This document shows, in pieces, positions 55,240-64,000 of a stretch of DNA of 64,000 bases; the first letter of the stretch is position 1; each line of letters begins with the position of its first letter. The position numbers and the translations under genes are program-made. A model generated the notes under the pieces. It saw nothing but the letters and a program-made list of their open reading frames with translations. It was not told the DNA's origin and ran no database searches. Source of the stretch: Deroplatys truncata (taxonomy: Eukaryota; Arthropoda; Insecta; Mantodea; Mantidae); the NCBI GenBank assembly GCA_030765065.1, contig CM060990.1, positions 411,441,198 to 411,505,197 on the forward strand, read 5' to 3'.

Positions 55240-56755
55240 TATTGCATGCCTAATATCATAGAGCTATGTTATTTTCATAATAATTGATTAAAAGTGATCT
55301 TAAGTAGGCTGTCAAATTACTGTGTTCTATTATTAAGACTACATACCACACTGTTTTGAAATCATAGACCCAAACCTACTGAAGCCACCATTTTCCACAC
55401 ATCATTTCACTTAGTGACCTTACTAGTATACTTCATACTTCTGGAATGCTGACTGCAGCTTATTCTCAGCACTGCATTGATTATGAGTACAAGTTCTCAT
55501 TTCCATTCATACATGAAAATTGTAGATTTTGCATATTCTGTGACAATTGTGCATATTCTGTAATTCATGGTTCACAGATTTTCACATGAGCTCCAGATTG
55601 TTGGAATAGCTGAAAATTTTCAAATTGGTTTGGAGAAATATTTTTCCTTGATCTATCCCAATCTCTGACAGCTCCTGAATAGATATTGCAATGGGTTAAT
55701 TGTTCACAATATTACATAACTCTAGATCACTTTGGATCTTCTTTCCTGGTATTGCAGCCATCCATACTTGTGTTACTTGGTCTCCATTCACATTAACAGC
55801 TCTCTTTCCATATTATTCAAAGAAATTGTTATATAAAAACATACAAGCAACATCACATTGCTCAGAATATTTATTTATGGTTAAAATGAATGACTTCCAT
55901 CTGAAAATAATTTTACTGCTTCATGGTCTGAAAGGAACTGCAACATATCTATAAATAACTTTCTTAGTGAACATCTATTGCATTTCTATTGCCATGTAAT
56001 CTAGCATTAAAGTAAAGGATATTTTTTTTCCTCTAAACTTCCTGTCTCCCTTGACTCTAAACCAGGCAGTAGCAGATGCCAGTTACTCTGTAACCATTTT
56101 GTTCATTGCTAGTGTAATCATCTGAGAAATTGATTATGACTGCTTCATTTACTTAAACATTTTATAGAGTACACTTAAATGCTTCTGCTTGCTGTATTTT
56201 AATATAAATATGATAGGGGTTTCTCAGTTCTTCCACAACAAAATGTCCACTGGTTCTACTAAAGTGGTGGATTACAACATTCATCTATAATCAGTGTTCT
56301 TTTTCTAAAAAAACATTTGGGTACTCTCACACTAGACATAATGCAGCAACAATTACTGATGTTTTCAATATAGCTGATTATGTATTTTAAATGGTCATGG
56401 AACTAACAACTATAAAACTACATTGTAATTAACATTACCTAGCATTATACTAGTTTTCAAATTGACATCAGTTCATGTCTACTGTAGTCTTCACAGCTTC
56501 TTACTTTACTCTTAGTATCAGTAGCAAGTTGTCTGCATTTTATAAACCAAGAGCATACATAACCCATAGGTTAGAACAATAGCGGTGGAGGACCATCCAA
56601 TTTAACAAACATCAGATTGCTCATGGTAGAAAGAGTGAATGAAGCTCTTGTAGGTGTGATAATGAGATTCATTTGTGAAAACCCACGTTCAAATTCACTA
56701 GTAGATATGGGAACACATTTCACTGCATTGAGAAGAGGATGTCTCTCCAGCTGCT
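55240..56755. other. No gene recognised
   Basis: AT-rich; longest frame 84 codons (55700-55954), with no domain. Nothing repetitive was noticed. Confidence 0.5.
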
Positions 56756-56759
56756 GCGG

Positions 56760-57275
56760 TCATGTGCAGTCCTGGTCCAGTGTGCTCCTAAAGTTTTCTT
56801 GAAGGCGTCATTCCATCTTGTTCTGGGTTTGCCATGTCACCTCTTGCCGATGTAGGGGGTCCACATTGTAGAAATGTATGCCCATCTGTTGTTCTGGAGC
56901 CTCACCATGTGGCCTCCCCACTTCCATTTCAAATTGGTAGCTCGTTGCAATATATCTTCCAGTTTTATTTTCCTTAAACTGGTGTTGGGCACTCTGTCTT
57001 TGAGGGATAGTCCTAACACCTTCCTCTCCATTTTTCTCTAACAAACTTGAATACGTTTCTTTTGTGTTTCCATCAAATTCCAAGTATGGCACCCGTATAG
57101 TAGCAATGGGAAGATGCAGGAATGTGTTGATTTTTATTTTCCAGTTGAGTTTCTTGTCCAGTAGAATGAAATTTTAGGGCCCAAAATGATTTCCATGCTA
57201 TTGCTATTCTGCATTTTAGTTCTTTGTCCATGTTGTTCTGCATTTCTACCAGTTGTCCTAGGTATACGTATTGTG
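56760..57275 (-). pseudogene. LINE reverse-transcriptase C-terminal fragment (RTE/R4-like type)
   Basis: Minus strand: YVYLGQLVEMQNNMDKELK, CRIAIAWKSFWALK (about 57180-57255), then after shifts MERKVLGLSLKDRV, LKWKWGGHMVRLQNNRW, TWQTQNKME / GKPRTRWNDAF, and near the left end W-D-S-like sequence. The order matches the RT thumb to C-terminus of the fragment at 18.5-19.4 kb (e.g. EEYVYLGQLV, RRIVQTWKDFWAL). 5'-truncated and frame-broken. Confidence 0.75.
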
Positions 57276-57300
57276 GTACATTATCCCATCAATAATACAT

Positions 57301-57305
<5 letters not shown>

Positions 57306-57331
<26 letters not shown>
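57306..57331. repeat. (TG)n microsatellite
   Basis: About 13 TG units, adjacent to the LINE fragment. Confidence 0.9.
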
Positions 57332-57749
57332 ATTTATTTGCTATATATTTAAGTCTTAAGAATTAGAAAAAAAAAACGTATTTTATTTAATAATTTCTGC
57401 AAAGGGCTTATTACTCACAGAAAATTAAATCTGTTGTGACAATGCTTTGTCTTCATAAGAGTAGATTTTTTATGTTTTCTTGATTCTTATTATATAAACT
57501 GCATGCATTTAAAAGGGACCACTTAAATCCAAAATGTAATATTACAAATATGTAATAATCATAAAAAAATCTTTAATATTCACATCTTTACTGATCATTT
57601 TAGTTACTTTTATGTCATTTGTTGTCTTTTAAATAAGAGCAGTTTTATTTAGGCAATTATTAGCCTAGGTCATTAAATGCCTTGCTCTATTTACAACCCA
57701 CTTGGTAACTTAATACTTCACTAGCAGTGCCTGCAAATTTATGAGAGCT

Positions 57750-59684
57750 GAAGCTATTACAATAATATTATCAATCAGGTACCAAATTGTGATCAACACA
57801 TGCTTGAGGTTTCAACATACTGAACTCTCTGACTCTCCTAATTAAGTATTCTATGTGAATTCTTAATCTAGCCATTCTCTTGCTCTGCATTGCATTCTTC
57901 TTTGATATTTTTGCTCCACTTGTTACACTAGGTGACCGAATGAGTGTGCACCCTGTCTGTATCAGAAGTGGCTTCAGATGTCTGAAACGTAGCATAGCTA
58001 CACAGCCAGGAGGTAACTTTTTAGAAATTGAAGCAAAATTTTTCAAGCAAGAGGAAAGCATTTATATGTCCACTGTAACCTTCAGAAATTAAGTTAATAA
58101 AAGCATCTGGTATGGAAGGTATCAAATATTTAAGAGTATGCCACAAAAGTGCCTGATGCACTGGGTCTGATTATTTCTCAATTTCTATTTTCAGACAGTC
58201 TATAATATATTGTACATTGCTATAACTTGTCCTGAATGACATTGGCAACAATTTCATAATCTTGCGTCTTTCAGGCCAAAAAATCAGTTCTGTAAGACAC
58301 AATGCAATTTTAGGAAGCACTTTATAGAATATGTGACTGGCACTACTGAGGGAAATTCCACAGTCATCTGCTAGTATTGAAAATGGTTCAGAGAGCTTTA
58401 TCTTTTTAAAGGTTAATTAAATATAGTTTAAGTTCACATTGGTGTGTTTTGCAAGTAGATCTAATATATACAAACTTTGTTTTGGCAATCCAAGATACAA
58501 TCTTAGATTTTGTTTGACAAGCTCTAGTCGACTGTTTACAACTTCGTTTTTCTGTATCATCATAATTTCATTTTTAAGGGCTTCATCAAGCTCTTGATTG
58601 CACTCATTGTCTCAATTTAAAACCTGGAGTCACTAATGTCACACTCAGATGAACTACAGCTCTGAGTAAAAGGTAGTGTTTGAATTGGGAAGGTGACACT
58701 ATCTGTCACAGGAAATTTAATTTGCACTGCCTTACTACAAAAATGAGACTGCTTGAATGCCAACAACTGCAGTGAGTGGTTTAGGTCTTTCATTTTTTAG
58801 CAAAGTTGGATTGCTTTCCATGCTGACTTTTGTCACATCACAGCTATTCTCCATGGAGGCTTCATCTGATGGTAGATTTCTGCTCACTTCTTCTGATCTA
58901 ATTTCATGCTCAACTAGCTCAACTTGCAAATGTTAGGCAGCAGCAGGCCTTGGTGGATTAATCATGGCCCTTTTCCTATCAGGCTGGCATTAACATATGT
59001 GTGGAATAACTCCATGCATCATTTTAATTGGACCTCTGAATATTTTAAACTTCGGCCAGTTTTCCATATCACTTTCCATCTAAAAATAAAGAAAGGATTA
59101 AGTATAGTGCACAAATTTCTGAATACATTTTAGCTACATTATGTCAACTGTGGTGATCATTTTAGCATAAGGTTGCTTACAGTTATTTTTCTCTCAAGCC
59201 TTAGCTTTTCATTATAGAATTAAATCCTAGTTCGAGAAACATTAATTGCTTAGCTCAGAATAATCAGAAGTTTTTATTTTTACCCGTGGCTTCCTAATCT
59301 GGCACTAAAAAAGGTTAGTTTGCAAAATAATAGTATTTATTACTACTTTTTTTTAATTAAATATGTATCAAAGGCAACTGAAATGTTAAAAATTACAAAT
59401 GTATGGTTTCAGCAACTTGACATTAGAAAAAGTAGGCGTAAAAGAACACAGAAAAATGTTACAATACCTTTAACTTACATCAAAATGATCCTCACAACAA
59501 TAAACTGTAAATTTCTCCGAGATATCCTTGACATTTCTTTTGTGTCCGAAATCCATTTCTTCCCGATTTCAGCGGTTTTTGGCACATGAATGAACAATTT
59601 ACTGGAGGTATGCGATATATTGGTGCACAGAGGAGCTATACACCATTTGTAGCCTTTCTGCTTCAACATCTGGTTGGAATTCAT
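57750..59684 (-). pseudogene. THAP-domain / DDE_Tnp_4 transposase gene with an intron, decayed
   Basis: Exon 1 (59684-59479) codes a THAP finger: KWCIAPLCTNISHTSSKLFI, HVPKTAEIGKKW and, one frame over, ISEKFTVYCCEDHFD, ending at donor GAT/GTAAGT. Exon 2 begins at 59079 after TTTATTTTTAG with MESDMENWPKFKIFRGPIK, in phase, then HGVIPHIC and a stop. Further left: LYLGLPKQSLYILDLLAK, LSEPFSILADDCGISLSSASHIF (HTH), RKIMKLLPMSFRTSYSNVQ, YIIDCLKIEIEK (first Asp), LPPGCVAMLRFRHLKPLLI (where ADRGF with the second Asp is expected but shortened to LRF), and SKRMARLRIHIEYLIRRVREF (Glu). Stops and shifts occur throughout. It is an IS5/Harbinger-like catalytic fold joined to THAP. Confidence 0.75.
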
Positions 59685-59689
59685 ATCGA

Positions 59690-62250
59690 TACAAAATGAA
59701 AACGTTCGGCTTCATATGCTACACCAAATTTATATTTAACTACACCATAAACCAAAATAAAAAGTAAATAAACACAGAGAGTCTACGTTTCGCAAAGCAA
59801 AGCATGTTATTTTCTTTCTGCTATGAAGGATAATATAGATGGTGACATCAAACCAATAAGGATGCATTATTGCCTCACATGACCTCTCTCAGATTAAATT
59901 GTAATTTAATGAGTTATTATTTTTACTTACTGATATTATTTTTGGATTCTATGTGAAATTTTCAATCAGAATAGCTCATTTATGAACATACTTACGTTCT
60001 TGTACAAGTTCATAACTGGAATATTTTGAATTTTAAAAACTTCTAATAAAGCTTAAACTTTTCCGTACAAATAGATTTTTTGAACACTATTTTTGGATTA
60101 AACTTTCAGATAAATTTAGAATTGACCTACTTGACCTGTAATGGTTGACAAAAATGTTGGTCTGTGATGAAATATTTATGAATAATTGTTTCATACAAAT
60201 TTGGTCCTGAACCATAATTTCTGTGATTATTTTAATCCTCTGTGTTTCCTCCCTTGAATAATATCAAAACTCATATTCCAAACCCCTCATGTGTATGAGA
60301 CTTTGGTTTATCCAGAAAAATGTATTATGAATGTCAGTCTGTTATGCATGAAATTGCTCAATAATTAAATTAAACACAAAACTGTAATGAATAAGCATGA
60401 CACGTGTGTAGTAGAAACTGATAAAATAATGAGAAATTTTAAGGATAAATAACCATCTGGGTAGGACAGTATGTCACCCATAGTATTTAACAAATGCAAG
60501 GAAGTGTTACTGAATATATTGGTAACTTAATAAATGTTTCAGTGACTGAAGGAATATCTCCTGAGTGTCAAAAATCAATTGGTGCTACCAATTTACAGAG
60601 GAAAAAAAGGGTTTAAATGGAGACATACTTACAAGACAATTACTCTAACATCCATCTTTAGCAAACTGCTTGAGACAGTTCTTGTGATTAACATTAATTG
60701 TTTCTTAAAATCAAGTAATATTGTTTTCAGTTTTCAACATGGCTTCAGAAATTATCAATGATTATGGCTGCAGCAGTGTAGCATATTGAAGCCAGGATGG
60801 ATTATTATTATTATTTTACAGTTTATAAATATTTTCATGTTGTAGAAGTGAAATGATATTCAGAAAGACATGTAGTTTTATAAAATTATGTCATGTCAAT
60901 ATTGCATATTATTTTCTTTATTTATTGAACATTATCTGCATACTGCATTACATAATAATATTACATGCTTTTAATATTTAATTTTACAATTCTAGTAAAT
61001 TTTTGTCACTTAGAATTAATTTAGACACTCACTTAAATTTTATATAATTAATTTTGATACTCATTTAATTTTATATACAAGTCAGTTTTAGACGGCTATG
61101 ATAAGAATCCTCCTAGCATAAACATATTCCTAGAATTATTATGCATCCCCTATGTATACATAAACAGAAGCAATGCACAATATTACTGGTTTGTGTGGAC
61201 TACAGATTTGTTCCTAATGTACTCGTACTCAAAAATTCCTATGTGGCTTTGTTATTCTACTTATCTAATTTGACTAAATGCCTTTACTTTCTCTCTTATT
61301 AGTCTGATCTATGTTAAACGATTGGTACTTGTTCTATATTCAGTTATTCTTACAAGTTAATTGGGTGAATAAGTTTATAAAACGCTTGTAAATGTTGGTG
61401 CATTATAGTTCAGCAACTTAGAAAAAACCTGTGGGAGAGGTAACTCACCTGGTCATGTATTCCCCCTCTCTAGCTGCCTTGGATGGGCATGCCTCTTCTA
61501 CGCTGCCTCTGAGTTGCTGCTTAAGCACCAAACACCATAATTTTGCTAGTCTGTGTTTCATTTTATTTTATTCTCACAAAATCATTTATCACACCATTGT
61601 TGTAACTATCCAACTGTAGAGGCAGGACTAAAGACCCAAGAGTATTGCAACAAAAATGCTATGTTTGTAGATTGCTGTGACAGGCCATGCAAAGAGCAAG
61701 GTGCAGAAGATGTGAAAACAAATGTTTGCATATAACTAGCGATAGCATATCACATACATGTAGTATTATCATGGGATATCTTCCAAACGTTAATTCACAC
61801 TTTTTAGGGTATTTCATAGCCTTCACTCCCCCATCTGTTTATTCAAGGAAAAAAGTTCCTTGCTGATTGATTTTCATAATACAGATTATTTCAATTGAAG
61901 TTTTACAAAGAAAACTAGTGGCTTTAATTTTTTACAGGGAGACTAATCACACATGTTATTCATCTCAAGACTATGCTCTTTAAAATACCTCTTACAGAAC
62001 TGAAATAAGCATTTTAGTTTTTGAGTTATCACAATGTAAGCCAGATCCTATTAAATTTTTCTACACTATAAAATTGCTGTGTTCACAACAGTGACATGAC
62101 ACTTGTTTCCTGCATATCAGCCCACTTCTTCTTTGAGACACCTCATTGGCTAACTCAGTAGCTAAAGGCAAAAGACAAGTAGAGTGGGGGCGATTTATCC
62201 CTCCTGAATACTCATGCAGTCTGTAGACCAAGGGATTTTACTAAGCTGTT
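59690..62250. other. No complete gene; one LINE scrap inside
   Basis: Apart from the RT fragment at 60500-60770, no domain or repeat is recognised in this AT-rich region. Confidence 0.45.
60500..60770 (+). pseudogene. Short LINE reverse-transcriptase fragment
   Basis: Reading LVLPIYRGKKGFKWRHTYK, TITLTSIFSKLLETVLV and FSFQHGFRNYQ (60576-60761) corresponds to the RT N-terminal motif usually seen as VPIYKKGD, NYRPISLTSIFSKVLE and QHGFR. Upstream NVSVTEGISPECQKS fits the preceding helix. Nothing else of the element remains. Confidence 0.7.
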
Positions 62251-62379
62251 ACATAGGGTTGGGCAGAAAGAACAGTAGGATATAAACAGACCAGGATATT
62301 GTAAGTAGTACAGCAATTTATTTGAGCATAACATGAAAACATACGTAAAGGTGTGCCATTTAGTCATTAGAGACAACAG

Positions 62380-63790
62380 TTACTGTTTCTTGAATATGAC
62401 ACTGGGTAAATGACCACCATTACATTTTACACATTCCTCCAAGTGGTGAACGAAAACCTGCATCACATGATGTAGCATGTCCATGGGGAAATCCTGCATG
62501 GTGTCTTGCATTTGGTCCTTAAGGTCTGCCAATGTTTGAGGGCATGTAGCATAAGCTACACTCTTCAGATTACCCCATAAGAGGAAGTCAGGGGCAGTCA
62601 AATCTGGTGACTGTGGTGGCCAGTGGACATATCCAAATCTGGAAATTAATCAGCCTTGAAATGCAGGCTGCAAGACATCCATGGATCGTCGAGCCATATG
62701 AGCTGATAAAAAATTTGAGTTTTATTTATGGACGCTGTGGTCCTTAGTGTTCCATTCTATATTGGGCGTGAAAGACTGGTAATTTTGCTCAGAGGCCTCT
62801 TTATCAGGCTTGAGGTTCTTTTATGTGCTGTAAATCTATGACATGGGACCACCGGCTTTACTTTCCTTCCAATAGAAGCCATGCTAAGGATTTTTACGCC
62901 CAAAAATATCCATCGCCCTCTGCTGGGTTTGAACCGGCGACCTCGAGAACTAGAGACTAGCATGGTAACCACTACACCATGGAGGATGACATATGAGCTG
63001 TTGCCCTATCTTGTTGGAACTATATCTGAGGTAGGTTGTGGTTGGCCAATGCTCGAAGAAGAATGGCGTTAACAATATCCACATAGCGATCAATAGTAAC
63101 TGTAAAGCATGGCCATTGGGGTCCTCAAAGGAATAAGGGCCTAAGATGCCAAATGAAGTAATGGTACACTGCACTGTCACACATTCACTATGGAGCAGTT
63201 TCTCATGTAGCATACGTGGGTTACCTGGTGCATAGTACCAGAAATTTTGCTTGTTCACAACCCCACTAATTTCAAAATGGGCCTCATCAGACATCACTAA
63301 GTTGCTCAAACTCTGCGGTTCTGCTGCTAAATAAGTCCACTGCAACCTTTCTTCAGGCAACTTTGTCATGTTCATTCAGTTGTTGCACAACCTGCATCCT
63401 GTAGAGGTGGAAGTGTAGATCACCATGGATGATGCGCTGCAATATGACAATGCTAGCACTAAAGCATGCCTGACAGTGGAACACCGAGGACTGCAGATAA
63501 GAGCTTGACGGGCTTCCTCCACTTGCGCAGGAGTTTGTTATGACCTTGGGCAACCTGGACTTTTCATCTTAAGGCTAGAAGTAGTGATATGAAATTGGTT
63601 CACCCACTTGATGATTGTTTGGTGATCAGTGACTTCATTGTGATGTCTAAGCCTGAAATGGCGACAAAAGATATGTTGAACAGTAATGGGAGTGTTATTA
63701 TTTGTTCAGTAAGTTTCTACAGTGAAAGAGCAAAGCTCTGCAGTCCACACAACCATAATTGCAAATGGCAGACCTTTCCCACTCATTCCA
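62380..63790 (-). pseudogene. DD41D-type Tc1/mariner-superfamily transposase, split by SINE
   Basis: From the right: TIIKWVNQFHITTSSLK (N-terminal HTH part), CSPRCSTVRHA-like sequence, DLHFHLYRMQVVQQLNEHDK (about 63365-63430). After a shift: ERLQWTYLAAEPQSL, LVMSDEAHFEISGVVNKQNF (first Asp), WYYAPGNPRMLHEKLLHSE, GILGPYSFEDPNGHA and FQQDRATAH (second Asp), directly before the SINE. After it: MARRSMDVLQPAFQG, a stop, LISRFGYVHWPPQSPDL, TAPDFLLWGNLK (third Asp), and EECVKCNGGHLPSVIF to the stop at 62380. Counting across the SINE gives 41 residues between the second and third acidic residues. The right N-terminal end is not well defined. This type is abundant in ants and other insects. Confidence 0.85.
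62706..62989 (-). mobile_element. SINE family B, copy 2, complete with 11-bp target duplication
   Basis: CATATGAGCTG lies directly on both sides (62695-62705 and 62990-63000). On the minus strand the 284-bp SINE starts TCATCCTCCATGGTGTAG, with A-box TGGTGTAGTGGTTACCA and B-box GGTTCAAACCC. The body contains GGGCGATGGATATTTTTGGG and the part shared with the truncated copy at 19.8-20.0 kb, ending in a short A/T-rich tail. It split the transposase within codons for Thr-Ala-His. Confidence 0.93.
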
Positions 63791-64000
63791 CGTACACACA
63801 CCATGCAGGCACATACAATGCTTCCGTACTACATGACTCAAATCAGGCTATTCTTTCTGCACAACCCTGTACTATAGATGCTGATTGGTAACCAACCAAT
63901 TTCATCTATTATTATATACGTTTCTGATGTGCATGGATCTTTGCTGTTCTATGTGCTTGCATTCATAGATTAGATGATTTATAGTTTATCTGGAATAAGT

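Larger units (their letters stand above)
62254..63869 (-). mobile_element. Tc1/mariner relative (DD41D type) with TIRs, interrupted by a SINE
   Basis: Left end TAGGGTTGGGCAGAAAGAAC and right end (reverse complement CAGGGTTGTGCAGAAAGAAT) form 22-bp imperfect inverted repeats (19 of 22 match). TA lies at the right flank (63870-63871). Without the SINE and one target copy the element is about 1.32 kb. The minus-strand transposase fills most of it. Confidence 0.85.

Noticed and set aside
61431-61735. Two 60-codon plus-strand frames
   Set aside because: No domain, splice signals or repeats; likely chance.
63589-63891. 100-codon plus-strand frame at the right edge
   Set aside because: It is antisense to the N-terminal part of the DD41D-type transposase and overlaps its TIR.

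Overview
The window is eukaryotic, AT-rich and dominated by transposable elements (TEs). It most resembles an arthropod genome, probably an insect with a large genome. This rests on spliced exons, several tRNA-derived SINE families, LINEs with simple-sequence tails, Penelope-like elements (PLEs) and nearly every major cut-and-paste DNA transposon superfamily. No bacterial operon, CRISPR array, rRNA or intact tRNA gene is seen. The species cannot be named from sequence alone.

Host gene. Two minus-strand exons (37609-37811 and 22798-23042) join in phase across a 14.6 kb intron. They read like the C-terminal part of an angiomotin-family protein (coiled-coil end with ERDAMIRVLQKH, then a Ser/Thr-rich tail with a SLDDQLKELDSQ motif). 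Earlier exons should lie to the right of the window or be hidden in it. The 3' end of the gene is either a read-through at 22765 or further left.

Layout. 1-2170: no gene. 2175-8530: two PLE copies head to head, forming a large inverted repeat; the right copy is split by a 4.2 kb LINE (ORF1 with a GDSL/SGNH esterase, ORF2 with APE endonuclease and RT). 8.7-14 kb: a BED-finger scrap and a decayed LINE carrying a SINE, a solo LTR inside that SINE, and a small fold-back insert. 14.0-15.3 kb: mariner with TIRs. 15.8-19.4 kb: remnants of Tc1-like, Merlin-like and RTE/R4-like elements. 19.8-21.3 kb: SINE and PLE fragments. 22.8-37.8 kb: host exons and the intron between them, holding a hAT, two mariners, a PLE and SINEs. 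38.9-43.7 kb: a hAT element with both TIRs and an 8-bp target duplication, interrupted by a LINE. 45.3-49.1 kb: two divergent DDE transposase genes with DD82E/DD83E spacing (Sailor-like). 49.9-55.2 kb: two LINE copies of one clade head to head, one retaining essentially only the RT and the other lacking only the RT. 56.8-60.8 kb: LINE scraps and a THAP/DDE_Tnp_4 transposon gene with an intron. 62.3-63.9 kb: a DD41D-type Tc1/mariner relative interrupted by a SINE with a perfect 11-bp target duplication.

All TE coding regions are broken by stops or frameshifts, except a long LINE RT frame (50123-51748) and a LINE ORF1 (52322-53236). The nested insertions give a readable relative chronology. No clear multi-gene functional system was found; the most interesting structures are the nested and inverted TE arrangements.
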